Source: Miscanthus floridulus | Taxonomy: Eukaryota > Streptophyta > Magnoliopsida > Poales > Poaceae | Length of the DNA: 64,000 nucleotides | Reading direction: 5' to 3' | Assembly: GCF_019320115.1 (NCBI RefSeq) | Contig: NC_089581.1 | Span: 64,957,310 to 65,021,309, forward strand | Program-made: the position numbers and the translations under genes | In this document: positions 43,991 to 55,771 of the stretch, one piece after another | How the letters are laid out: every line of letters starts with the position of its first letter | How positions within the stretch are numbered: position 1 is the stretch's first letter | Notes under the pieces: model-generated | Databases searched by the model: none | The model's input: only the letters and a program-made list of their open reading frames with translations | Told to the model about the DNA's origin: nothing

Positions 43991-44690
43991 GCGTAGGGGT
44001 CAAAAAACAAACACATTCACCGCAAGGTGAAGTGTGCCCACTTAGTCCCCGAGCCTGGTAGTAGGTGATGTAGGCACATGGTGCCAAGGTCTGAAAAGAA
44101 TTCCCAGTTAAGTTGAGAACCCAATCGTCGTACAAGCGATACGAGATGCACCGGTAGGTGCATCGTACCGATGTAGTCCCTGAGCTTGCTGGAAGGCGAA
44201 GTATGAGCCTTGTAGCAAGGTCTAAATAAATGTCTCTCAACTGTATGTGAGTACAAATCACATGTAGCCGAGGAGAGCGGTCTCCGAGTAGTGGTCGGGA
44301 CAGTTCCCGAGCACGATAGTAATCCTAACAATCAGTCAAAGCATAGGGGTCGATTAAACAAACACATTCACCGCAAGGTAAAGTGTGCCCACTTAGTCCC
44401 CGAGCCTAGTAGTAGATGACGCAGGCATGTGGTGCTAGGGTCTAAAAAGAATTTCCACTGGAGTTAAGAATCCAATCGTCATACAATCAATACGAGATGC
44501 ACCGGCAGGTGCATCGTACCGATGTAATCCCCAAGCTTGCTGGAAGACGAAATATAAGTCTTGTAGCAAGGTCTAAATAAATGTCTCTCAACTATATGTG
44601 AGTACAAATCACATGTAGCCGAGGAGAGCAGTCTCCGAGCAGTGGTTTGGATAGTTCTCGAGCTCGGTAGTGGTCGGTGCAATCCCTGAG
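43991..44690. repeat. 350-bp tandem duplication in the element D spacer
   Basis: The unit starting gcgtaggggtc..acacattcaccgcaaggt occurs at 43991 and 44341. Both copies include gatgcaccggtaggtgcatcgtaccgatgta, itself partly palindromic (gatgcacc..ggtgcatc). Confidence 0.88.
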
Positions 44691-44775
44691 CACGGTAGTG
44701 GTCGAAGCAGTCCCCGAGCACGATAGTGGTCGGAGCAGTCCCCAAGCACGGTAGTGGTCTGGACCATCCCTAAGC
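44660..44775. repeat. 28-29-bp tandem array in the element D spacer
   Basis: Four to five copies of cgg/atagtggtcgg.gcagtccccgagca follow the 350-bp repeats. The array lies upstream of the antisense gene. Confidence 0.85.
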
Positions 44776-45117
44776 ACGAGACATGCAGCAAAGAAACGAA
44801 CGCTGCTTGTACTATTATTTGGTGTATTTATTTATCTTCTTACTCTGTCAAGTCCAATCTGACACGTCTGGTCAAAAAAGCAGACAGGTATAGCACGTCA
44901 TACTACCTTCTTGCCCTTTCAAGCAAACAGTTGCTTGGCACCTGTAAGGAGGTGCGTCAGTGTGGGCCCTCTCACACTAGCAATGAAGAGGCGCATACAC
45001 TAGTATCGAAGGGGCGTGTATATTGGCGTAGATCTCGAGGTTGTGAAAACAACCATCTATGGCGCGTGCACACGTCTACCAAGAATCTCGGGCAGACGAA
45101 ATGGCGGAACTCTTGGT

Positions 45118-45131
45118 TATTTATAATATAG
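45118..45131 (+). promoter_or_regulatory. TATA-like box upstream of the element D antisense gene
   Basis: TTATTTATAATATA lies about 150 bp before the ATG at 45271. The role is inferred from position only. Confidence 0.35.
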
Positions 45132-45270
45132 AACTGGTAAGTTACTTTTTACCAATCCCCATTACCATTGGCCGTCGTAGCCTTCTTCTTCTCTTGCCAA
45201 CCCTAATACCTCCGAAATCATCACCAATCACCCCTCCACCATATCCACCTCCATCAACAAGGGCGGATTC

Positions 45271-48200
45271 ATGGCGAAGAGTGATGCCCAGAAGAAAGCC
45301 GGAGTCATGGCGAAGGAGTGGTGGAAGTCAAGAAGCAACGAGCAGACCATCGAAGACCTCGTCATCATGGGAGTACTCCACAACAAGGCACTTGTAGGAT
45401 GGCACGTGCCGGAAGGAGAAGGGTACCCTGATCCACAACCAGGTGAGATTGTGGTTTTCGAAGATTTCTTCAAGCGGGGTTTTGGGGTTCCAATGCACCC
45501 TTTCCTTCAGGGGCTCTATTTGTATTACAAGATTGGGATTTGCAATCTGCATCCCAACTCGATTCTTCTTGTCTCCACCTTCATCCATCTTTGCAAAGCA
45601 TATGGTGGCTTCCAGCCCCATTTTGACTTCTTTCGACATCTTTTCTATCTGCAGAAGAAAGGAAGTGGTGGCTCGAAGATAGCCAAAGGTGTGTACCTCA
45701 ATCTGCGTGATAGGATGAAGGCTTAGTACTTGCACTGCCCTTGGAACACATCTTTGGACGACTGGTACAAGAAGTGGTTCTACATCCGCAAAGAGCTGAA
45801 CACGATCACATTGTGCGACGTGGGGTTCATTCCGGAGAAGAAGAACAGCTGGTCAGAGAAGACCAAGCACTTGGAGCAGATCTCAGAAATTCTTAAGATG
45901 ATCCCATGGAAGAAACTGGATGGTCTGAGCATGGTCAGGAACTTCATCAACCGAAGGATCTAGCCTTGCCAGAGGAGGGTACATCCTGACTACGAGTACC
46001 AAGGTAGCGTAGACCCAACTAGGACTAGGCAAGAGGCACTTGACAAGATAGAAGTCAAAGCCAGGATTGGAGAGCTATTCAACTTAGCTGATCCAAATTA
46101 TGTCAGGTTGAGCGACATCGAGCACGCTTTCAAGCTGGCCCAACCTCCCCCAAAGGTAAATTATGCTGCCTTATACCCGTAGAGTTTTGTTGTTACAGAA
46201 ACTTACTGTGTTGTCGCCTTTATGTTTCCTAGAGTAATGGTCATGATAGAGCAGTAGTGTTTGTGTCTCCACCCCCTAGTGTGGATTGGCCACAAGTTGC
46301 CGGCCCAACTGCCCAGACCGGTGCCAGGATCGAAGATGTCGACTGGTCCATACTCGAGGTTGGGGAGGAGGCAACGGCCAGGGCTACTAGCAAGCGGCCG
46401 GCAGCCAACAAGCATCATCAGGCCATCTTCCCACTGTCAGACGATGAAATAGAGGATGCAGACATCTTCCAACTCATCCCTCGAAAGAGGAGGAGACAAC
46501 TGGAGTCGACAGAGCAGGGTGGCTCCTCCGTGCCTGTGGGACTCGCATCATCGACCACTGCAATGCCGAGGACAAGCGGCAAAGGGGTTGAGCATCAAGC
46601 CCCGGTGCTAGTACTGGTCGTGGAAAAAGACCAGGTGGCACCCGTAGAGCACGTGGAGCAAGCACAGACAAAGAGACGTGCCTTCGCCACATCATTCCAT
46701 GCTTCCAAGCTGTAAGTATTTGTAACCTTGATGTAAGATTACAATTTATATTGAATACTGTTGTCTTCTGAACTTATCTATGATATATTAGGTCGGCATC
46801 CACCGAAAATCCTGACCAACTAGCTAGGTGCGGCATGGCTCTGCCAGCAATGGTGGAGAAAACTGCCCAACAGCCGGCTATGGAGGAACTTGTAGTAGAA
46901 AGTCCGCCGAAGCCTCAGCAGATGAGCGGCCAGACGACAGTCGCTGAGCAGTTGGTCGAGGGGAGAGCCAAGCCAAGTACAAGTGCTCCGAGCACTAACC
47001 CTACTGAGGGTGATACTTCAGTGCCAAGGGCATCAGACCCAACCAAGGAGCAATAGCCAGAGGTGGCACAGAGCACGTTTGCCGATGCTATGGCCCGTGG
47101 GAAAGCCATAGTGATCACAGAGACTGCAAACTCTAGACCAGCGCCGCTGCCCAAAGAAGAGGCCAAAGAGGATGAAGTAGAGGAGGTCTTGGGCTGTCCC
47201 TAGGACAAGCGACAACATGTATATGTGTCGCGCTAGCGAAACGACCAATGGGTTATGCATGAGGAAATCCCAGAGGTCGAAGAGACCATGAAAGTTGAAC
47301 GAGCAGCAAAACATCTGGTGACGGAAGTCTAGGTATATTTTGCTTGACCACTTGATCCTAATATCTAGTCAAACTATCTGACTTAGCTTTTTTACATGCA
47401 GGACTTGATGAAGACCGCAAGGTACCGAAAGAAGTGCTTCGACCAGATTGAGGGGATCACAGCAAGCAATAGAGAACTCTCAGCTGAGGTGGAACGCTTG
47501 TGCCGCCAACTTGAAGCCGCCGACTAGGAGAGGACGGAGCAAGAGGCACAGAACTAGAACCTGGTTGTCCAGCTCAGTAACAAGGAGCAGGAAAAAACAA
47601 GTAAGTTGTCACTTTATCACAACTAGTGCATGACACTTGTTGTTGCATTGTTGGTAGTAACAGCTGTAGCGTAGGCTTAGAAGCCGAAGTAGTCTGTCTC
47701 TAAGAGGAGAATAGCCATGTGGCCGTAGAGTGTGGTCGCCTGAAGGAAGACAACAAGAAACTGGTGCACGACCAGTCGCAACTCTAGGACCGCACAACCA
47801 AGATGAAGGAGGAACTGAAAAGTAAGTGTTCCAGACCACCTTGCTCACTCTGTTGCCTGCCTCATCTTGTCGTGGTGTGACATTTTAATGTCTTGTGTGG
47901 TTTGCAGTTTTAAAAGTCAATGCCAAGAAGCATATGGAAGCCATGATGAAAGATCATGATGGCTGGAAGGCGCGATGCCTAGAGGTCACCGAGGATCAGG
48001 ACACATGGAAGAACCGGTGCCAGGAGGTGGCAACTGGCATCATGCCCATCCTTGACCTTATCGACCCAGCGCTTACAGAGGAAGTGCCAAGGACACCATA
48101 GCTCGGACTGGTCGAGAGATGCCGAAAGGCATGGGGATGGTTCCAAGAGTTTATGAAGGAGGCGGGTGAGTATACAGGCACACATGTGCTAAGCATGGTG

Positions 48201-48596
48201 CGTGCCCACTACCCCCTGATTGATCTCAAGCACCTAGAGGCTGGGTACCCGAAGGAGGTAGATCCAGACAAGGCCGAGGAGCTTCGGATGACCTAGCTGG
48301 ACCTATCTTCAAAGATAATTGGTGACATTAACCTATGTGGAGGTGGGACAGCACCTGTACAGGGTACACCATCAACAAGTCAGCTGGAAAGGCCATCAAT
48401 TGTGAGCCAACTGGCGAAGCCTATTGTCTCGACCAGCCAGGCATCGGCGGGGCCATCCTCTTTGGCTCGACCAGTACAAGAGTCCCCAAGACTCGAGTAG
48501 GATGTCAGAAGCAGCGAGCAGCGGGTGCCGCTTGCCCCGACCATCCAACAGGATAGGCTAGAGCTATAGAAGAAGGATGTAGTTGTGTTATTGTAA
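45271..48596 (+). pseudogene. Element D antisense gene: PF04195-like protein with coiled coil, six exons, amber-riddled
   Basis: Exon 1 (45271-46155) contains FKRGFGVPMHPFLQGLYLYY and NPNSILLVSTFIHLCKAYGG (PF04195-type), then WYKKWFYIRKELNT. Exon 2 (46233-46711) is acidic, with a basic PRKRRRQ patch. Exon 3 is 46792-47332, Pro/Glu-rich. Exons 4 (47402-47600) and 5 (47675-47821) form a coiled coil. Exon 6 (47908-48596) carries a conserved RKAWGWFQEFMKEAG segment and ends in TAA at 48594. Introns are GT-AG and joins keep the frame. Premature stops are TAG at 45724, 45961, 47054, 47201, 47234, 47330, 47525, 47555, 47785, 48099, 48294, 48498 and 48567, plus TAA at 47701. No frameshift was found. 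Function is unknown. Confidence 0.75.
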
Positions 48597-49162
48597 ACTT
48601 GGGCCTCTTCAGGCAAGCTTGTAATAACGTAACTGTATATCATCATAAGCTTGTTTGTTTTGTATAAAAACATATTTAAGCTTGCAACTCGTGTTGGTGT
48701 AACTAAGTGAGAACATGTTAGCGTTCTATTTAGTTGTACCAGTTTACTTGACGTCATCCTGCAAAGTTTGTACGGCCCTAATTTGCCATGTGGTCGGAGT
48801 GTGAGGTGCGTGACCTGTGCACACGTAGACACGGACAAGTCAAACCAGGGGGACCTGTCGATCACCTGTAGCGTAGAGAGCAGATCCCATGCACGCGTTG
48901 GGAGGGACCGGAGATAGGACCTGCTCTGAAAACCTAGGTAGGAATGGTGGTCGGCCTTGACTGGCTAAGTTAGAATAACCATAAAATTCGAAGTGACACA
49001 TCAGAGTGGTCGGAGAAATCATAATAGCTTTATTGAATGAAATCGAAAGTACAATAGGAGTACATATCTTAGTAGTTAAGCATAGAAATGCCTAAGCTTG
49101 TCGATGTGCCATGAATTGGGTACGTCCATACCGTCTAGGTGAGCTAACCTATAAGACGTTGG
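48597..49162. other. Element D spacer between antisense gene and integrase
   Basis: The 3' ends of the two genes converge here. No coding region is seen. Sequence after 48596 is AT-rich with ttgtaataacgtaactgtat, a plausible 3'UTR of the antisense gene. Confidence 0.5.
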
Positions 49163-50150
49163 TCATGTGACTTCCTTGATCATGAAGGGCCCTTCCCATG
49201 GAGTTGCGAGTTTATGGACACCAGCCTGATTTGTCTTCCACTTTAGGACCAGGTCCCCGACCACGAAGAACCACTCTTTAACGTTCTTGTTGTAGTACCT
49301 GCGCAAAACAGCAAGGTATTTGGCTGTACGTACACAAGAATCGAGCCGCTTCTCTTCTGCACTATTCACTTCTAGCTCCCACACTTTGTTGACCCTACCT
49401 TCGTCAAAGTTCTCGACCCGTGCTGATCTAAAAGCTATATCTGCGGGGAGGATTGCCTCAACACCATAAACCATAAAGTATGGTGAGATGCCGGTGTTAC
49501 GACTGGGCTGAGTTCTGAGGCCCCAGACCATGGCTGGTAACTCTTTGAGCCATCTTTTGGGAGCTTTGTCATTTTCTCTATACATCCTCTTCTTCAATGC
49601 GTCCAAAATCATTTTGTTTGCCCGCTCGACCTATCCATTAGCTCTGGGGTGCGCCACTGAGATGTATTTTACTACTATGCTCCTTTCATCGCAGAAGTCC
49701 CAAAAAGCGTTCCCGGTGAACTGAGTACCCAGATCAGTAATGATGCTATTGGGTATGCCAAAACGGTGGATGACCTGGTCGAGGAACGTGACAGCCTTTT
49801 CTGAGGATGCATGTACCAGAGGCATGTATTCTATCCACTTAGAAATTTTGTCGATCAACACAAAGACACATGTAAATTTCCCAGGAGCCAGTTTAAAGGG
49901 CCCGATCATATCTAGTCCCCAGCATGCGAAGGGGCAAGAGGCTGGTATTGTCTGGATCTCATGTGCTAGTACGTGGATTCTCTTAGCAAAGAACTAACAA
50001 CCCTCACAGTGGTGGACTAGCTTCTCTGCATCGGCTACCGCTGACGGCCAATAGAACCCTGCTCGAAAAGCCTTGCCGACCAGCGTTCTTGAGGCTGCGT
50101 GGTTGCCACAGGAGCCAGAGTGGATTTGGTCCAGGAGATGTTCACCATCC
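49163..50150 (-). pseudogene. Element D integrase
   Basis: A zinc HHCC segment lies at about 50130-49990 (SCGNHAASRTLVGKAF, HHCEGC). The core holds VFVLIDKISKWIEYM, SIITDLGTQFTG and NG[stop]VERAN. The C-terminal part reads TPWEGPFMIKEV. The TAG at 49631-49633 replaces the Gln just before the catalytic V-E-R. Another TAG follows the HHCEGC motif. The core reading frame is the same as that of gag. Confidence 0.88.
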
Positions 50151-50479
50151 TCCTAGGTTATACACTTCATCAAGATTTCCTCCTTTGCGTTCTTGCGCCA
50201 TAGCTTGCCATCGACAAGCAGATACTGCTTACTACGACGCATCAGGCGCTCGTTTTCTGTCCGATTAGTGTAACCGCTGCCATTTGTTAGGTACTTGATG
50301 AAAGGTATTCTTACTCGGGCTCATGAGTGGTCGGAGGTGGCTCGGTGGTGCTCGACGCCGGAACTGTAGCCACCAATTGCTTGTCTGGAGGCTTGTCGAC
50401 CATGGAATCTTCCTCTTCGATGGAAGGCGTGAGTAGGTCTTGGACGAATACGCCATGTGGGACTTTGGCTCAGGATGAT

Positions 50480-50880
50480 CCTAACTTTGACAGCGCATCC
50501 GCTGCTTGATTTTTGTCCTGGACCACGTGTGTGTACTCGATGCCATAGAACCTGCCTTCCAGCTTTCTGATCGATTTGCAGTATGCATCCATCTTTTTGC
50601 TGGTCGTGTCCTAGTTCTTGTTGAGTTGGTTGATGACTAGAGCCGAGTATCCATAGACATAGAGACGTTTAACACCGAGCTCAACCGCAATGTGCAAACC
50701 ATGTAGGCATGCTTCGTATTCGGCGGCATTATTAGATGCTGGGAAATAAATCCTAAGGACGTACCAGAGCTGCTCCTTGGATGGTGACACGAAAAGGACT
50801 CATGCTCTTGCGCCATCGATGTTGAGAGAGCCATCGAAGTACATCTTCCAATACTTGTTGGGCCCCTGAGAGGCTGGCGT
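50480..50880 (-). pseudogene. Element D second RNase H domain
   Basis: The domain begins KMYFDGSLNIDGARA. After a frame change it continues NAAEYEACLHGLHIAVELGVKRLYVYG. The expected catalytic GDS reads GYS here, so Asp is replaced by Tyr. A TAG interrupts the following LNKN[stop]D. Confidence 0.75.
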
Positions 50881-51501
50881 GCTTAAGTCTGTCCACTCGA
50901 CGATGAAATCGACGAGTGCCTGAGACTTGATTGTAGTACGGCTTACAAATTCCGAGGAGAAGGGGCATAGCTCCATTGCCCATTTTACGATGTGCCCATT
51001 TGCATCCTTGTTGCTAATGATGTCTCGCAGAGGGTACTCAGTCATGACCACCACACGATATCCATCGAAGTAATGTTTCAACTTTCGAGATGTTATTAGT
51101 ATGGCGTAGATCAACTTTTGAATCTGTGGGTACCTGGTCTTGGATTCATTGAGTACCTCACTGATGAAATAGATTGGTCGCTGTACCTTGTAGAAGTGGC
51201 CGGGCTCATCGCGCTCAACCACCATGGCCGTGGAGACCACTCGATTAGTCGCCGCAATGTAAAGCAAGAGTGTTTCGTCTTCTCTGGGAGCAGTGAGGAC
51301 CGAAGGCGACGTAAGGTATTGCTTTAGTTGTGTGAAGGCAGCGTCTGCTTCCTCCGACCACTCAAACTTCTCCGATGCTTTAAGTAGTTTAAACAACGGT
51401 AATCCTTTTTTGCCTAATATTGATATGAAACGGCTGAGGGCGGCCATGCATCCGGTAAGCTTCTGAACATCCTTCACCTTTTTGGGCAGCTTCATGTCCA
51501 A
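50881..51501 (-). pseudogene. Element D first RNase H domain
   Basis: The domain is open from 51501 (MDMKLPKKVKDVQKLTGC) through FEWSEEADAAFTQLKQYL, YFISEVLNESKTRYPQ and SRKLKHYFDGYRVVVMTEYPL. It is continuous with the start of the second RNase H. It lies in the frame of the RT C-terminal part. Confidence 0.82.
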
Positions 51502-51588
51502 GACAGCTTTGACTTTCTCTAGGTTAGGGCGTATGCCATCGTGACTGACGACATTACCAAGTAGTATGCCAGAAGGAACACCAAAGAT

Positions 51589-52252
51589 TCACTTTTTTGG
51601 GTTTAATTTCCACTGGAATGTGTTAAGGGCTGCAAAGGTGTGTTCCAGGTTGTCAACAAGGGTATGTGCTTCCTTGGTTTTGACAACTATATCATCAACA
51701 TAAGCCTCGACGAGGTTGTCTTTTATCTCATCTTTGAGGCAGGCCTGTATAGCGTGTTGGTAGGTAGCCTCGGCGTTCTTGAGCCCGAACGACATGGTCG
51801 TGTAGCATTAGGCGCCGAAAGGCGTGATAAAAGATGTCTTGATCTGGTCGTCCTTTTTGAGAGCGATCTGGTGATAAGGTCGAGGAAAGTAGCTCGCAAC
51901 CGGCGGTTGAATCTACGACCTCGTCTATGCAAGGTAAGCCAAAGGGGTCCTCAGGGCAGTGTTTGTTGAGATCAGTGTAATCAACGCACATTCTCCATTC
52001 ATTATTCTTTTTGCGTACAAGAACCAGGTTGGCTAACCACTCCGGATGATACACTTCTTTGATAAATCTGGCTGCCAAAAGCCATGTAACTTCTACCCTA
52101 ATCGCCTCCTTCTTGTCATGAGCGAACCGTCGTAGCTTCTGCTTGATAGGTTTGGCCTTGCCGTTGACATTCAAGGAGTGCTCAATCAAGTTCTGAGGTA
52201 CACCGGGCATGTCAGCAGGTTTCCATGCAAACACATCCACATTGCTCCTCAA
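51589..52252 (-). pseudogene. Element D reverse transcriptase, with deletion at motif A
   Basis: The N-terminal part reads FAWKPADMPGVP, EWLANLVLVRKKNNEWRMC and VDYTDLNKHCPEDPFGLP. After CELLSS at about 51890 the frame changes, and the region that should give FLD-YS-YHQ is shortened. The first catalytic Asp motif is therefore damaged. The C-terminal part has MSFGLKNAEATYQ and YVDD at 51691-51702. Further stops separate the pieces. Confidence 0.85.
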
Positions 52253-52333
52253 GAACCTAACGAGCGTGTCTTCCTATTTAGGATCCAGGTTGGCCCCGAT
52301 AAGGGCCGTTTTGCTGGGATCACCATCAACCAG

Positions 52334-53100
52334 CTAGATCGCCTTGTGCTCCTTGCACTTGATGTTCTTGCGTGGAGCCTCGAGCTCTAGGATTTCCAGA
52401 TGGTCGGGCGAGGTCTTCTTAGCGTCGAGCATGGTCTCGGCCATGCGAATAGAGAGGTCATGAGCCTCTGCTATCTTGAAGCTGTTGTCCTCGCTGGTAT
52501 AAGCTGCGTATACATTGCCCCTAAGGGTCAGAACTCCTTTCTCGGTAGGCATCTTCAGCACTAGATACCTATAATGAGGTATGGCCATGAACTTGGTGAG
52601 CAATGGTCGACCCAAGATAGCATGGTAGGTGCCGTCGAAGTCAACGACCACGAAGTTGATGTAGTCGGTGCGGAAGTGGTCCGAGGTCCCAAATTGTATG
52701 GGTAGTGTGATCTGCCTAAGAGGTGTAGAGCTCTGTCCGGGGAGGACACCCTAGAACTGTGCCTTGTATGGCTTGAGATCTGCCTGGGTTATCTTTAGGG
52801 CTAGCAGACTATTCTTGAACAGTATATCGATGGAGCTGCCGCCGTCAATCAGCACCCTATCGAACTAAACCGTGTTGATACAAGGGTTGAGGACCAGAGG
52901 AAAACATCCTGTCTCAGGTATTGTGGCCCATTGGTCCTTTCTGCTGAAGGAAATCTTGTGGTGAGACCAAGGGGGGAGCCACGGATCGGTGATGAAGTTG
53001 TCGGTGTTGGCCATGTTCAAGCAAGCACGAGCGAGCAGCTTGCGTTCTCGTTTGGTCTTGATGGACACTTTGCCTCTAATGATGGTGTGCACGCGATCAG
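52334..53100 (-). pseudogene. Element D protease region
   Basis: VLIDGGSSIDILF lies at about 52820-52858, with an intact Asp-Gly-Gly active site. YHAILGRPLLTKFMAIPHYRYLVLKMP follows. A TAG splits the segment just before FDRVLID, and another follows KPYKAQF. The frame is shared with gag. Confidence 0.82.
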
Positions 53101-53200
53101 TTGGCTTGACATACTTGTGATGGGGATCTATGTCTTCATCGTCGTTGTCCTTGTTGCACTGTTCCCCTGCGTCGTTAGGCTTTTCGGACGTATCCAGAGC

Positions 53201-55723
53201 CTAGTGACGCGTGTAGATAGACTTGAGAACGCGGCAGTTCTCCATGGTATGGTTTGACTTGGGATGGAGCTGGCAGGGCCCTTTCAATGTTTTGGCATAG
53301 TCGTCTTTGTAGTTATGACGTCCACCACCTTTTTTAACGGTGTTGACCTCACCATCGTCTTCCTGAGCACGCTTGCCCCTGTAATCATCACGGCGGTTAT
53401 GCCACTGATTACATTGGTCGCAGTGGTCGCGGGAGTCATTGTGCTGGTTGCGGCGGTCAAAATTGTCGTTTCGACCATGGTTGCCATGGTAGTCGTCGCG
53501 GTGTGGGGGGTGGTCAGAGCGTGGAACCCTTGCTGCTTCTTCGATAATTATCTTTTTAGCGTCGTCGGCGTCCGCATATTTCTTAGCGGTGGCTAGGAGC
53601 GCTGTGACCGATTCAGGTCTCTTGCATAGGAGCTTGTCCCTTAGGGCGTCGTGGCAGTGGAGGCCAGTGATGAAAGCCTCAATTGCCTCATTGTCGGAGA
53701 TTGATGGGACCTTGATGCGCATCTTCGAGAAACGCCGGACGTACTCGCGTAGTGGCTCATCTTTTCGATCTCGAATCCATTGCAGATCATATTTATTGCC
53801 GGGTTGCTCGCAAGTAGCAATAAAGTTGTCAATGAAGGCTTGCTTGAGCTCTTGCCAAGAATCAAAGTAGTTCGCCAGCAAGCTGACCAGCCATTGGTGA
53901 CCTGCATGGCCAATAGCGACTGGGAAGTAGTTAGACATGATGTGCTCGTCAGCCATGGCTGATCTGCACACAGTTTCATAGAGCATGACCCATAATTTGG
54001 GGTTCTCCTTGCCATCGTACTTCTGAAGTTTCTCGAGCTTGAAGTTCTTGGGCCATATGACTTGGTGAAGGTGTGGAGTAAACTGCTTCAAACCCGGTGG
54101 ACCATGGGTAGTGTCATATTCCATACGGCGATAGCTTTCATGGGACGCACGATCGTTGTCTCTTTGATTGATGCAATCGCACAGATCGTGTTCCCCGAGG
54201 TAATGACGGAGATCGTTATTGCCATCATGATGATCCTAGTTGCCATCCTGATTAACCCTGCGATCGTGGTTACCGCGGTGATTATCTCGGCAGTTGTCAT
54301 CTCGAACATCACGGTGGTTGTCCTCCCGACGGCGGTTGTCGTCCCGACCACCATCATGACCACCGTTTCTGCCTTGACGGTTGTTTGATGGGTCGTTGTT
54401 GTGTGAGCCACGTTGATTGGGTGGCTGTGAGCGACTTGAGTATTGGCGGCTATGGCTTGATTCGACTAAAACAGATGGAGCTCGGGCTTGATTTACCATC
54501 TCTGCGGTCTGAGTCATAGCAGCCATCAGATGAGCTTGTATATCATCGTGAACTGCCTAGGTTTCTAGGGTGTTGGGTAGCCGTTGCATTGTCGCCATGG
54601 CAATGGCTACGTTGGTGATTGGAGTCCTAAAGACCTGTTTGTCCCCCACCCTATCGAAAGCATTGTTGAGGTCGCATGGCTAGACCCTTATGCGTCATGC
54701 CTCCTCTTCTACTTCGGCTTCGATTTGTCAACGGTTAAACTAGTCAATATTGCGTGCTTCACGTGCAATCCTTTCTTGTTCTATTTCACCAACTGCTGGT
54801 GGTTCATCATTGCTGACAACATTGATCAAATCCCCTCGCCTTGGTGGGAAAGACAGGAATTGTGGGAACCCCGAGGCATGGTCTGGGATATCCGAATCGT
54901 ATTCGACGCCTTCATCATCGTGATGCTGGAGCTCGGTGTGGACGGAGGCATCAGATGCGATGCCAGGTGAGGAGCTAGAGTCACCCTCTTGGACCGTGTG
55001 GACGGATCCTTCTTGATAATCCTCAATCCGGATCATGTTGACGAAGTTGCATGGCTTTGGCCGAGGTCGATGTACAAAACACAGATCTGAGCAGCGTTGT
55101 ATATTATACGCGTAGTTGGAGGCAGCATTTTGTAGGCTGTAGGGCTGGGCCTAGTAGTTCTCCATCGAGGCTTCATACTCGAAGAGCCGGAGACCCATCG
55201 TGGAGGCTGGCCGGCGACAAGGAGAGCACCCTTCAGAAGTAGATATGACCACGAGATCTGTACCAAGTCGTGCAGGACGACTGGCCTGAGCTGGTCGGGT
55301 AGATCTGTTGTGGGGAGCGGTTACCTGCTCATTAGGTTGACTTTGAATTGCACTTACCAGAGCTATGGTTTCAGCGAGTTTGGTGCTGACCTGATCGATG
55401 GAGTCGAGCAGGTCGGTGTTGTCGATCTGCTTCCCTTTGTAGCGGGGAAGCGGATGACGGGTTGTCGGCGTGGCTGAAGATGATGTAGACATGGTCAGAG
55501 CTAGATGTATCATGGTCGGAGCCAGATCCATTATGGTCAGAGCCATATCCACCGTGGTCGGAGCCATAGCCGATGCAGGTGAAGCAGTGGTCGACGCAGA
55601 TTGAATCCACACCTCCTCCGTGGTCATGGCGATGAAGTCATCAGAGCCAGTGGTCTAGGTGATCTGGCCGATGATGAACGTGAGTCCGTTCGGCGTAGCC
55701 ACGGAGCCAGAGATGATGACCAT
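53201..55723 (-). pseudogene. Element D gag
   Basis: The chosen start is the ATG at 55723, about 30 bases inside the PBS (MVIISGSVATPNGLTFIIG, then a TAG). The capsid-like core at 54124-53600 contains KYDGKENPKLWVMLYE and WQELKQAFIDNF. A His/Asp/Arg/Asn-rich stretch follows, then the zinc-knuckle variant CQLHPKSNHTMENC at about 53235-53278. All pieces lie in one frame and are separated by stops only. Confidence 0.83.
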
Positions 55724-55753
55724 CTTGTTTGCTTGGAGAGCAATACGCACACC

Positions 55754-55770
55754 CCCTACCTAGCGTGCCA
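55754..55770 (-). promoter_or_regulatory. Element D primer-binding site
   Basis: The minus strand TGGCACGCTAGGTAGGG begins one base inside the 5' LTR. It differs from the element A site at two positions and is of the tRNA-Arg type. Confidence 0.72.
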
Positions 55771-55771
55771 C

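Noticed and set aside
45271..48596. TAG read-through or recoding as an explanation for the amber codons
   Set aside because: There is no known amber reassignment in plant nuclear genes. Element B has a sense codon at the position where A and D have TAG next to intron 3, and decay by methyl-C deamination is simpler.
53264..54388. Val/Ile-rich plus-strand frames in element D
   Set aside because: These are shadows of the His/Asp/Arg/Asn-rich gag region on the minus strand. They look like membrane proteins only because of the complementary codons.
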